From: an uncultured Clostridium sp.
GTDB lineage: Bacteria > Bacillota > Clostridia > TANB77 > CAG-508
Reading direction: 5' to 3'
DNA length: 5,501 bases
Assembly: GCA_946545035.1 (NCBI GenBank)
Contig: CAMNND010000076.1
Span: forward strand, 1 to 5,501
Shown piece after piece: positions 1-5,501 of this stretch. Position 1 is the first letter of the stretch. Each line of letters opens with the position of its first letter. The translations under genes and the position numbers were made by a program. Under the pieces are notes generated by a model that worked only from the letters and a program-made list of their open reading frames with translations, did not search any database and was not told the DNA's origin.

Positions 1-37
1 ATGAACTATTTCCAATATAAACATTTTGGCTCTTCAT
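1..37 (-). CDS. 5' end of an unidentified gene (runs off the window)
   Basis: The reverse strand has an ATG at 37-35 followed by 12 open codons reading MKSQNVYIGNSS before the window ends. The start is supported by a very strong Shine-Dalgarno, GGAGGAG at 49-43, five bases upstream, and by a well-formed sigma-A promoter further upstream at 71-99. Too little protein is visible to name a family. It is transcribed in the same direction as the carbohydrate-binding gene at 166-639. That gene's terminator and this gene's own promoter lie between them, so it looks like a separate transcription unit. I am fairly sure a gene starts here and have no view of its function. Confidence 0.7.
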   Translation of the reverse strand, partial: MKSQNVYIGNSS

Positions 38-70
38 ATTAACTCCTCCAATCTCAATATAATCCTTTGC

Positions 71-99
71 ATTGTAACACAATTTTATAGCGCTTTCAA
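71..99 (-). promoter_or_regulatory. Sigma-A promoter for the gene starting at 37
   Basis: Read on the reverse strand, a -35 box TTGAAA (99-94) is followed after exactly 17 bases by a -10 box TACAAT (76-71). A TGT directly before the -10 box gives an extended TGn element. The predicted transcript start is near 64-66, leaving a leader of about 27 bases that holds the GGAGGAG ribosome binding site. Both hexamers match the consensus at five of six positions. Confidence 0.8.
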
Positions 100-115
100 T
101 ATATTTTAGTGCGCG

Positions 116-152
116 AAAAAACAAAAAGAATCATGCATATGCACAATTCTTT
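116..152 (-). terminator. Intrinsic terminator of the carbohydrate-binding gene
   Basis: On the reverse strand the arms 152-139 and 138-125 can pair over 14 positions. Two of these are G-U pairs, and the innermost pairs must open to form the loop. The stem is followed directly by a T-rich run, TTTGTTTTTT. The hairpin starts 13 bases after the stop codon of the gene at 166-639. The plus strand has no T run after the hairpin, so it should work in one direction only. Confidence 0.85.
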
Positions 153-165
153 CATCTATATGAGA

Positions 166-639
166 TTACTCATTATTATCATTATTAGCATTATCTGTAT
201 TCTTTGAGAATAACTTTGAAAAATAGCTTATAAGATTGCTAAATGTTTTCTTAAATAACTCTCCCCATGATGGTGTTTTGTACACTGCCAAAGGTGCATC
301 TTCTGCTTGTTTTTCAACTTCAATATTTTCTTCTTCTATTTCTTGTTTTTCAATAGTAAATTGATAATTTTGGCCGTTATTGTTATCCCATTCACCATTT
401 CCGTTTCTAAAACAGAAATTTAACTTAGTATCTTCAATCACGTTAACATTTGCTTGAAATCCAAGTTCCGTTTTTTCCATTGCTATATCTTGTGAATTTT
501 TCCAATCATCTCCAAATCCAAGGTGAATAACAACTTCGTTAGCTCCATTTTGGAATAATGTTCCAGCATATGTTATTTTTATCTCAGTATTTTCAACAAT
601 TTTATCTGTATTAAAAAAAATATTTTTTACCAATTCCAT
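166..639 (-). CDS. Small cytoplasmic CBM25/53-type starch-binding protein with amphipathic C-terminal helix
   Basis: This 157-residue protein consists mainly of one carbohydrate-binding module resembling family 25/53 starch-binding domains. The module spans about residues 18-96. Its best signature is the C-terminal strand pair FCFRNGNGEWDNNNGQNYQF (75-94), where Trp84 and the Asn-rich turn match the usual glucan-binding pattern; Trp46 is another likely stacking residue. There is no signal peptide, membrane span or catalytic domain, so it should stay inside the cell. An acidic linker (about 98-115) leads to SWGELFKKTFSNLISYFSKL (124-143), which has a Lys-bearing face and an aromatic/aliphatic face and could bind a membrane or a partner. 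The tail after 147 is Asn/Asp rich. The start is set by GGGGAG at 651-646, six bases before the ATG. The gene has its own promoter (675-703) and terminator. A role in attaching something to glycogen or starch is inference; the substrate has not been shown. Confidence 0.8.
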   Translation of the reverse strand: MELVKNIFFNTDKIVENTEIKITYAGTLFQNGANEVVIHLGFGDDWKNSQDIAMEKTELGFQANVNVIEDTKLNFCFRNGNGEWDNNNGQNYQFTIEKQEIEEENIEVEKQAEDAPLAVYKTPSWGELFKKTFSNLISYFSKLFSKNTDNANNDNNE

Positions 640-674
640 ACTAATCTCCCCTTATTTTATCTTTTGTTATAAAA

Positions 675-703
675 ATTATATATTTAATAAATTTAATTAT
701 CAA
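675..703 (-). promoter_or_regulatory. Sigma-A promoter of the carbohydrate-binding gene
   Basis: On the reverse strand TTGATA (703-698) and a perfect TATAAT (680-675) are separated by exactly 17 bases. The expected transcript start is near 668, giving a leader of about 29 bases before the ATG at 639. The surroundings are very AT rich, so chance -10 boxes are common, but the spacing and the quality of both boxes together are convincing. Confidence 0.8.
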
Positions 704-785
704 GAGTTTTTAATTATTTTTTTACATAATTAATATAAATAAATCTAAGTATTGATTTGTACTGCTTTTTGACTACCAAAATGTA

Positions 786-814
786 TTATTTTTCAACAAA
801 AAATTGAAAAATAA
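786..814. repeat. Perfect 11-bp inverted repeat upstream of capA
   Basis: TTATTTTTCAA (786-796) and TTGAAAAATAA (804-814) are exact reverse complements separated by a 7-base spacer, CAAAAAA. The repeat sits 49 bases upstream of the capA ATG, between the divergent capA and carbohydrate-binding genes. It could be an operator for a dimeric repressor or a leader hairpin. It is not a clear terminator for either strand, because no long T run follows. The right arm contains TTGAAA, a possible -35 box for capA, but the matching -10 (TACCTT, 827-832) is poor. Confidence 0.55.
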
Positions 815-863
815 CATATTTTATGATACCTTATATACAAATTTAATAAAAGGAGATGCTAAT

Positions 864-2117
864 ATGAAAAAGAATAAACCATTCAATGTAAAGAAGTACT
901 TCTATATTGCACTAATTATATTTTTTATTATCTTAGTTGCATCTAACTTTACAAAATTTCCTACTAACCTAGGGTTTGTAAAAAATAATAATAATCAAGC
1001 AAGTGCAGAAGAAGAAAAAACTGTCATACCCGATATTACAATAAATATGGCAGTCATTGGTGATATTATGTGCCATGGTCCTAACTATCAAGACGCATAC
1101 GATTCATCAACTGGAACATATGACTTCACTCATTTCTTTACAGAGATAAAACCATATATTTCTGATGCAGATGTTGCAGTCGGAAATCTTGAAACAACAT
1201 TTGCAGGAGGATCAAGAGCCTATAGCGGATACCCAACATTTAACTCACCACCAGAGCTTGCAGAAGCTGTAAAAGACATAGGACTTGATGTTTTAACTAC
1301 ATCGAATAATCATAGTATGGACACTGGTTATAATGGATTAATCAATACGATTGAAAAATTAGATGAACTAGGATTTGATCATACAGGAACATTCAAATCG
1401 CAAGAAGATAAAGACACAATTTTAATTAAAGATGTAAATGGTGTAAAAATTGCTTTCCTATCATATACATATGGTACTAACGGAATTCCAGTTCCAAAAG
1501 GAAAAGAATATTGTATTAACTTGATTGATAAAGATTTAATTAAAGAGCATCTAGAAAAAGCAAAAGAATTAAATCCTGATTTAATATGTGTCAGTATGCA
1601 CTGGGGCATTGAATATAAAATCAAACAAAACTCAGAGCAAGAAGATTTAGCTGATTTCTTATTTGAAAATGGTGCAGATGTCATCCTTGGAAGTCATCCT
1701 CACGTTTTAGAGCCTATGGAAAAAAGAACTATTACACTTGACGATGGAACAACAAAAGAAGGTTTCTTAATATATTCACTTGGAAATTTCTGCTCTGCAC
1801 AAAAAGATAAATATACAAAAGATTCTATAATATTAAATCTACAAATAACCAAACATGCAGATGGAAAAGTTACCATTGATAATTATAATTACACACCAAT
1901 ATACATGCAAGATAACGGTGCTGGAACAAAAGACAGATACCAACTTATTGATTTAAATAAGAGAATAAAAGAATATGAAGATGGTAACTCAGATATAACT
2001 AAAAATTGGTATAATACATATGTAAACGAATTAAAAAATATTACAAGTATTATGGGTGAGGAAACAAATAAAACGTCATGTATTGAAGGAGACTATAAAG
2101 TCTCCTTTATTTTTTGA
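864..2117 (+). CDS. Membrane-anchored CapA-family protein (poly-gamma-glutamate capsule/metallophosphatase-like fold)
   Basis: This 417-residue protein belongs to the CapA/PgsA family, which adopts a metallophosphoesterase-like fold and is tied in some species to poly-gamma-glutamate capsule production. Residues 11-27 form one membrane helix after a Lys-rich start, placing the domain outside the cell. The domain runs from about 58 to 350 with the family motifs in order: GDIMCHG (66-72), GNLETT (107-112), NNHSMD (148-153), HWGIEY (246-251), GSHPHV (276-281) and YSLGNF (304-309). The ATG at 864 was chosen because AGGAG at 851-855 lies eight bases upstream; an in-frame TTG at 804 adds 20 poorly fitting residues. 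No capB, capC or other capsule gene is visible, so the substrate is unknown. The last ten or so codons are oddly encoded by the terminator hairpin. The gene converges on mazF. Confidence 0.9.
   Translation: MKKNKPFNVKKYFYIALIIFFIILVASNFTKFPTNLGFVKNNNNQASAEEEKTVIPDITINMAVIGDIMCHGPNYQDAYDSSTGTYDFTHFFTEIKPYISDADVAVGNLETTFAGGSRAYSGYPTFNSPPELAEAVKDIGLDVLTTSNNHSMDTGYNGLINTIEKLDELGFDHTGTFKSQEDKDTILIKDVNGVKIAFLSYTYGTNGIPVPKGKEYCINLIDKDLIKEHLEKAKELNPDLICVSMHWGIEYKIKQNSEQEDLADFLFENGADVILGSHPHVLEPMEKRTITLDDGTTKEGFLIYSLGNFCSAQKDKYTKDSIILNLQITKHADGKVTIDNYNYTPIYMQDNGAGTKDRYQLIDLNKRIKEYEDGNSDITKNWYNTYVNELKNITSIMGEETNKTSCIEGDYKVSFIF
2086..2115 (+). terminator. Intrinsic terminator overlapping the 3' end of capA
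   Basis: AAGGAGACT (2086-2094) pairs perfectly with AGTCTCCTT (2099-2107) around an ATAA loop. It is followed by TTATTTTTT, up to the first base of the TGA stop codon at 2115-2117. It is a strong plus-strand terminator, yet it lies wholly within the open reading frame. Read on the reverse strand, the hairpin is followed by CAATAC with no T run, so it should be a poor terminator for mazF. Confidence 0.85.
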
Positions 2118-2125
2118 TACTTAGT

Positions 2126-2470
2126 TTATAATCCAAAGCTTACACCTAAAGCATTGTTAATTTTACTCATTACAATTTCATCATCAACATGCCCTATTTT
2201 TTCTTTTAGTCTGCATTTATCAATTGTCCTTATCTGCTCTGCAAGCACTATTGAATCTGATTTTAGTCCACTGTTTTGAGAATTAATTTCAATATGTGTT
2301 GGTAATTTACTTTTCCCCCTTTGAGAAGTAATAGCTGCAGCTATAACTGTTGGACTATGCATATTCCCGACATCATTTTGTATAATCAAAACTGGTCTTA
2401 CTCCTCCTTGCTCTGATCCTACTACTGGACTTAAATCAGCATAAAACATATCTCCTCTTTTAATTACCAT
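2126..2470 (-). CDS. mazF: MazF/PemK-family endoribonuclease toxin (EndoA-like)
   Basis: This 114-residue protein is a full-length MazF, closely resembling Bacillus subtilis EndoA (NdoA) by recall of that sequence. The family cuts single-stranded mRNA at short sites and slows translation; EndoA is known for UACAU, but specificity here is untested. The loop GSEQGGVRP (18-26) contains the likely catalytic Arg25, and Thr48 in AAIT is the second active-site residue. The conserved LAEQIRTIDK (77-86) and a C-terminal helix follow. The ATG at 2470 is preferred because AGGAG at 2483-2479 stands eight bases upstream; a GTG at 2479 is in frame but overlaps that site. It follows the GerS-like gene after 50 bases and is probably co-transcribed with it. 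No MazE-type antitoxin is encoded next to it. Confidence 0.93.
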   Translation of the reverse strand: MVIKRGDMFYADLSPVVGSEQGGVRPVLIIQNDVGNMHSPTVIAAAITSQRGKSKLPTHIEINSQNSGLKSDSIVLAEQIRTIDKCRLKEKIGHVDDEIVMSKINNALGVSFGL

Positions 2471-2520
2471 ATAAATCACTCCTGTTGTATTAATTAAAAG
2501 TGCTCGTATATTTTGGAAAA

Positions 2521-3132
2521 TTATTGGTTAATAATTATCTCCTTATATAATATGTATATTTTATTTTTTTGATTATTATCTTGTACAATCATCCTTTTAG
2601 GATTTCCACTTTTTTTATCTATATATAACTTGATTGATGAAAAATATTTATTATCTTTATTACTTAATTCCATAATTATTTCATCATTTATTTCGTAAAT
2701 TTTTCTATTATTTTTTTGATTTTTATACAAGTCTATAAATGAATTTAGCCATAAAATATTTTCAGAAATACATGGATATTCATCATATATATTTGTTAGA
2801 TTTAGACGTGAATTTTTAATTTCAATTTTTCCATTAGATTGTATAATTTCGATATTTTTGATAGTCTCGGGCTCTTCAATTACTTGTATATTTTTTTCAC
2901 TATTATGCTCTTGTTTTATTAAATATTTATTTTCATTTTTATTACTTACGACTGTAACTTCTATAGTAGCTTTGTATGAACTAATATTTAAAATATACGC
3001 TTCAATCGCATTAACACTTTTATTATTTTTATTATTTCCCAATTTAATATTTTTATAATAGTTTTTAAAAAAAATTATCATAAATAATACTACAAAAACA
3101 AACAAAATAATTAATAAAAATCTTTTTTTCAT
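2521..3132 (-). CDS. GerS-like membrane-anchored protein (LolA-type fold suspected)
   Basis: This 203-residue protein has a Lys-Lys-Arg start and a strong membrane helix at about 5-22, then an extracellular Lys/Asn-rich domain. The pattern of alternating strands, SYKATIEVTVVSN (52-64), an ENILWLNSF segment (124-132) and KLYIDKKSGNPKRMIVQD (168-185), resembles the clostridial germination lipoprotein GerS-related family, which is LolA-like. The match is from memory of family layout and is not certain. Unlike classical GerS it has no Cys near the membrane helix, so it should be anchored by the helix and not by lipid. The ATG is preceded by AGGAG (3147-3143), ten bases upstream. In Clostridioides difficile gerS is beside an alanine racemase gene, and mazEF lies nearby as I recall, so the mazF neighbour fits that locus. 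The gene is unusually AT rich (31 G/C in 2521-2700, 17%). No convincing promoter was found upstream. Confidence 0.6.
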   Translation of the reverse strand: MKKRFLLIILFVFVVLFMIIFFKNYYKNIKLGNNKNNKSVNAIEAYILNISSYKATIEVTVVSNKNENKYLIKQEHNSEKNIQVIEEPETIKNIEIIQSNGKIEIKNSRLNLTNIYDEYPCISENILWLNSFIDLYKNQKNNRKIYEINDEIIMELSNKDNKYFSSIKLYIDKKSGNPKRMIVQDNNQKNKIYILYKEIIINQ

Positions 3133-3202
3133 AAATAATAATCTCCTAAAAAAATATAACTGATTATTTGCTCTTAAACATTTTATTTTTACGAAAATGT
3201 AA

Positions 3203-3223
3203 TTTTAGGTTGCAACCCTAAAA
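3203..3223. repeat. Inverted repeat upstream of the GerS-like gene
   Basis: TTTTAGG (3203-3209) and CCTAAAA (3217-3223) are perfect 7-bp arms around TTGCAAC, whose first six bases are themselves a palindrome. It lies between the dusB terminator and the GerS-like start, 70 bases upstream of that ATG, where a promoter or operator is expected. Neither strand has a T run right after it, so a terminator role is less likely. Function is unknown. Confidence 0.4.
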
Positions 3224-3235
3224 CTAAATTCAAAT

Positions 3236-3261
3236 AAAAAAAGAATAGATAAAATCTATTC
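3236..3261 (-). terminator. Intrinsic terminator of the rodA-dusB operon
   Basis: On the reverse strand GAATAGAT (3261-3254) pairs with ATCTATTC (3250-3243) around a three-base loop and is followed by seven Ts (3242-3236). It begins 13 bases after the dusB stop codon. It separates the rodA-dusB transcript from the GerS-like/mazF unit, which therefore needs its own promoter between about 3150 and 3235. Confidence 0.85.
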
Positions 3262-3274
3262 CTTTCATTTATAT

Positions 3275-4243
3275 TCATATTGAGTTAAAGTATTCTGTTA
3301 ATGTTTTTATTAATTCATCCTTATCTGTTATTTGGTTGATATGTTCTCGAATCTTACTTGCATCCTTTGTATTTTTAATATACCAACTTATATGTTTTCT
3401 CATTTCAACAACTGCAACTCTTTCTGGCTTATCTTCTAACATGTAATTTAAATGCTCTAATATAATATCTAATTTTTCTTTATTAGATATATTAAAATCT
3501 CTTCCATTCAACTCGTCATCTATTTGTTTGAATATCCATGGATTTCCAAGTGCTCCTCTTCCTATCATAATTCCATCTACACCTGTTTCTTCAAACATCT
3601 TTTTCACATCTTCTGCACATTTTACATCTCCATTACCGATAACTGGAATACTAACACTTTCCTTTACTTTTTTTATAATATCCCAGTCTGCAGTTCCTGA
3701 ATAAAATTCCGATCTTGTTCTACCATGAATTGTTATTGCAGATACACCAGCTTTTTCACATATTTTTGCCAATTCGACTGCAACAATATTATTTTGATCC
3801 CATCCTTTTCTAAATTTAACTGTAACCGGAACAGCTGATTTTTTAACTACCTCCTCGATAATCGCTCTGGCTTTTTCAAGATCTAAAAGAAGTTTACTTC
3901 CATCCCCATTTTTTACAACTTTTGGTGCTGGACATCCCATGTTAATATCAATAATATCTGCATACTTAGAGACATATTCTGCTGCATACCCCATCGATTC
4001 AACATCACTTCCAAAAATTTGAACAGCAATTGGTCTTTTTTCGTCTTTCATATTTAGAAGTTGCTCTGTTTTTTTATCATCATAGTATAAGCCTTTAGCA
4101 CTAATCATTTCTGTACATACAAGTCCAGGATTATATTTTTCACAAATCAACCTAAATGCTCTATCTGTTATCCCTGCAAGTGGTGCTAATAAAATATTAT
4201 TATTTAATTCTACATTTCCTATTTTTATTTTTTTTAAATACAT
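3275..4243 (-). CDS. dusB: tRNA-dihydrouridine synthase, DusB type
   Basis: This 322-residue flavoenzyme reduces uridines to dihydrouridine in tRNA, using FMN and NADPH. The TIM-barrel domain shows the FMN-binding start NNILLAPLAGITD (15-27), the motif NMGCPAPK (101-108) with catalytic Cys104, VKFRKGWD (142-149), TIHGRTR (171-177), GNGDV (203-207) and GVDGIMIGRGALGNPWIF (221-238) for phosphate binding. The helical RNA-binding C-terminal domain follows from about 255. The ATG at 4243 is chosen because it lies just after the rodA stop, has GGAG five bases upstream, and begins at the family's usual N-terminus. A GTG at 4294, inside rodA, would add 17 residues foreign to the family. DusB rather than another Dus is inferred from length and motifs. 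A terminator follows directly. Confidence 0.93.
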   Translation of the reverse strand: MYLKKIKIGNVELNNNILLAPLAGITDRAFRLICEKYNPGLVCTEMISAKGLYYDDKKTEQLLNMKDEKRPIAVQIFGSDVESMGYAAEYVSKYADIIDINMGCPAPKVVKNGDGSKLLLDLEKARAIIEEVVKKSAVPVTVKFRKGWDQNNIVAVELAKICEKAGVSAITIHGRTRSEFYSGTADWDIIKKVKESVSIPVIGNGDVKCAEDVKKMFEETGVDGIMIGRGALGNPWIFKQIDDELNGRDFNISNKEKLDIILEHLNYMLEDKPERVAVVEMRKHISWYIKNTKDASKIREHINQITDKDELIKTLTEYFNSI

Positions 4244-4259
4244 TCCTACTCCGTTTTTG

Positions 4260-5366
4260 TTATTCTCCAAACATAATTTTATTTCTTCTTCCACTAATAT
4301 TTAGTAACAAACCAATTAATATACAATTTGTTAATAGTGAACTTCCACCATAACTTACGAATGGAAGTGGTACACCTGTAATTGGTAATAACCCCATCGT
4401 CATTCCAATATTTTCTGTCATATGGAATATAAAAATTCCTGCAATTCCTGCAGCTATATATGCACCTAAATCATCTTTAGAAGTTTTTGCTATTTTTATT
4501 GCTTTCATTATTAGTACTACATACAGAATTATAACAGTACCAGCAATAAAAAATCCCATTTCTTCACCTATCGCAGAATAAATAAAGTCTGTCGTTTGTG
4601 GATACAAATACCCAAGCTGAGTTTGACCTCCTTTTTTTATTCCCATTCCTCCAAATTTTCCAGATCCGATTGCAAGTTTAGACTGCAAAACATTATAACC
4701 AGATCCTCTTGGATCTAAATTTGGATTTAAAAATACATCAATTCTTGTTTTTGCATGTGCTGGTAATACAAAGAAATATAATAAAGGTAATACAATTACA
4801 ATACTTAGAATTGCTGTAATTATATATTTTTTGTCTAGCCCTGAAACAATCAAAATAATTGCACTTGCTAAGCAAAAGGCAATTGCAGTTCCATAGTCTG
4901 GTTGTATAACTATAAGCAATACTGGAATAGCAAAAACAATTATTGCTCTTAATAAATTAAATGGTCTATTAATATTTTTTCTTTCGTCTCCTTGAATTCT
5001 AACTATTACATTTGATAAGCTAAGTATAACACATATTTTTGCAAACTCTGACGGTTGAAATGATACTGCTCCAATATTATACCAACTCGTTGCACCATTT
5101 ATTGGTTTTGTAAACATTACGCCTATTAACAACACTATCATGATACCGTATAGAATTTTTGAAGCATTCGCAATTGTACTATAATCTATACTAACAATTA
5201 TACATACAATTGGAATGCTTATTGCAAACCATATAAGCTGTTTTATTAGCTCATTATAATTAGATGACCCCGTCACTGAAAAAAGCTCAATACATCCAAT
5301 AGTAATTAGTAAAAGAACACAAACAACGACTGACCAATCAATATTTTTTAAAATTTTACTCTTCAT
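4260..5366 (-). CDS. rodA: RodA/FtsW-family (SEDS) peptidoglycan glycosyltransferase, probably RodA
   Basis: This 368-residue integral membrane protein polymerises lipid II into glycan strands at the outer face of the membrane, normally with a class B penicillin-binding protein. About ten membrane helices are visible. Family motifs are NGATSWYNIG (90-99), FQPSEFAK (103-110), QPDYGTA (155-161), the long extracellular loop RIDVFLNPNLDPRGSGY (208-224) leading to LAIGSGKFGGMG (231-242), the catalytic Asp260 in TTDFIYSAIGEE (258-269), and GVPLPFVSYGGSS (331-343). RodA is favoured over FtsW by its compact length and by the lack of long terminal tails. AAGGA at 5378-5374, seven bases before the ATG, supports the start. 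It follows an upstream gene after 21 bases and dusB begins 16 bases after its stop, so the three form an operon. A PQTTDF in place of the more usual PExHTDF near the catalytic Asp is noted. Confidence 0.92.
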   Translation of the reverse strand: MKSKILKNIDWSVVVCVLLLITIGCIELFSVTGSSNYNELIKQLIWFAISIPIVCIIVSIDYSTIANASKILYGIMIVLLIGVMFTKPINGATSWYNIGAVSFQPSEFAKICVILSLSNVIVRIQGDERKNINRPFNLLRAIIVFAIPVLLIVIQPDYGTAIAFCLASAIILIVSGLDKKYIITAILSIVIVLPLLYFFVLPAHAKTRIDVFLNPNLDPRGSGYNVLQSKLAIGSGKFGGMGIKKGGQTQLGYLYPQTTDFIYSAIGEEMGFFIAGTVIILYVVLIMKAIKIAKTSKDDLGAYIAAGIAGIFIFHMTENIGMTMGLLPITGVPLPFVSYGGSSLLTNCILIGLLLNISGRRNKIMFGE

Positions 5367-5387
5367 ACTTTTTTCCTTACCATTATT

Positions 5388-5501
5388 TTAAGAATTTTTT
5401 TCCGTCTTATCTTCTGTTTTTCTCGTTCTAGTTTTTGTCGTAATCTTTTCTTTATTTTCTACAGTGTTTTCTGCTTTATTCACTTTTCTTGTTGAACTTT
5501 C
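5388..5501 (-). CDS. C-terminal 37 codons of an unidentified protein (Lys/Thr/Glu-rich tail)
   Basis: An open frame enters from the right edge and ends with TAA at 5390-5388, reading through a charged, low-complexity tail with KITTKTRTRKTEDKTEKNS as its end. It is 21 bases upstream of rodA in the same direction, which fits an operon. Cell-shape genes such as a class B penicillin-binding protein or Min proteins often precede rodA, and charged tails occur on such proteins. The tail itself identifies no family. The low complexity means this frame could be chance, but it is open to the edge and the spacing to rodA is typical. Confidence 0.6.
   Translation of the reverse strand, partial: ESSTRKVNKAENTVENKEKITTKTRTRKTEDKTEKNS

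Noticed and set aside
1..42. Plus-strand 13-codon frame at the left edge ending in TAA
   Set aside because: The reverse strand has a strong promoter, Shine-Dalgarno and ATG over the same bases, which explains the region better.
804..832. Possible capA promoter TTGAAA-N17-TACCTT
   Set aside because: The -10 box matches only half the consensus, so I do not list it as a feature; the repeat itself is listed instead.
804..863. In-frame TTG start at 804 that would lengthen CapA by 20 residues
   Set aside because: It lies within the inverted repeat, has no Shine-Dalgarno, and the ATG at 864 has a good AGGAG and begins a typical Lys-rich membrane anchor.
1379..1684. 101-codon reverse-strand frame inside capA
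   Set aside because: It is a Cys/Ser/Phe-rich shadow of a strongly conserved CapA region with no recognisable domain.
864..2117. UACAU sites in capA as MazF targets linking the convergent genes
   Set aside because: Five-base sites are frequent by chance in AT-rich DNA and the specificity of this MazF is unknown.
2858..3058. 66-codon hydrophobic plus-strand frame opposite the GerS-like gene, considered as a small membrane protein or antitoxin
   Set aside because: Hydrophobic runs appear by chance opposite Lys/Asn-rich AT-rich genes; it is on the opposite strand to mazF and does not resemble MazE.
4244..4294. GTG start at 4294 for DusB, overlapping rodA
   Set aside because: The added 17 residues do not match DusB N-termini, and the ATG at 4243 has its own GGAG and sits just after the rodA stop.
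4156..4353. 65-codon plus-strand frame across the rodA-dusB junction
   Set aside because: A Leu/Phe-rich shadow of two well-supported genes.

Overview
The window looks like a piece of chromosome from a low-GC Gram-positive bacterium, most likely an uncultured or gut-type Clostridia. The evidence is strong AT bias, AGGAG-type ribosome binding sites before most genes, a GerS-like protein (a spore-germination family of Clostridia), a MazF very close to Bacillus EndoA, and a CBM25/53-type starch-binding protein. TGA ends two genes and TGG encodes Trp, so the standard bacterial code applies.

Layout, left to right. (1) 1-37, minus: the first 12 codons of an unknown gene, with a strong Shine-Dalgarno and a good sigma-A promoter. 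(2) 166-639, minus: a small cytoplasmic starch/glycogen-binding-type protein with its own promoter and terminator, so a single-gene unit. (3) 640-863: an AT-rich divergent intergenic region with a perfect 11-bp inverted repeat. (4) 864-2117, plus: a membrane-anchored CapA-family protein whose last codons are written through its own intrinsic terminator. (5) 2126-2470, minus: mazF, converging on capA with only 8 nt between the stops and no visible mazE. (6) 2521-3132, minus: a very AT-rich, membrane-anchored GerS-like protein, probably in one operon with mazF. (7) 3133-3274: a terminator for the next operon and a short palindrome. (8) 3275-5501, minus: an operon of an unidentified gene (C-terminal 37 codons only), a RodA/FtsW-type peptidoglycan polymerase and the tRNA-dihydrouridine synthase DusB.

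Most of this is ordinary housekeeping. RodA polymerises cell-wall glycan, DusB modifies tRNA, MazF is an RNase, and CapA is a surface-polymer-type enzyme of unknown substrate. The points most worth a second look are the capA stop codon placed after the terminator, the CBM protein that has no catalytic domain or secretion signal but ends in an amphipathic helix, and the GerS-like/mazF pair that lacks a cis antitoxin. I do not see a clear new multi-gene system here.
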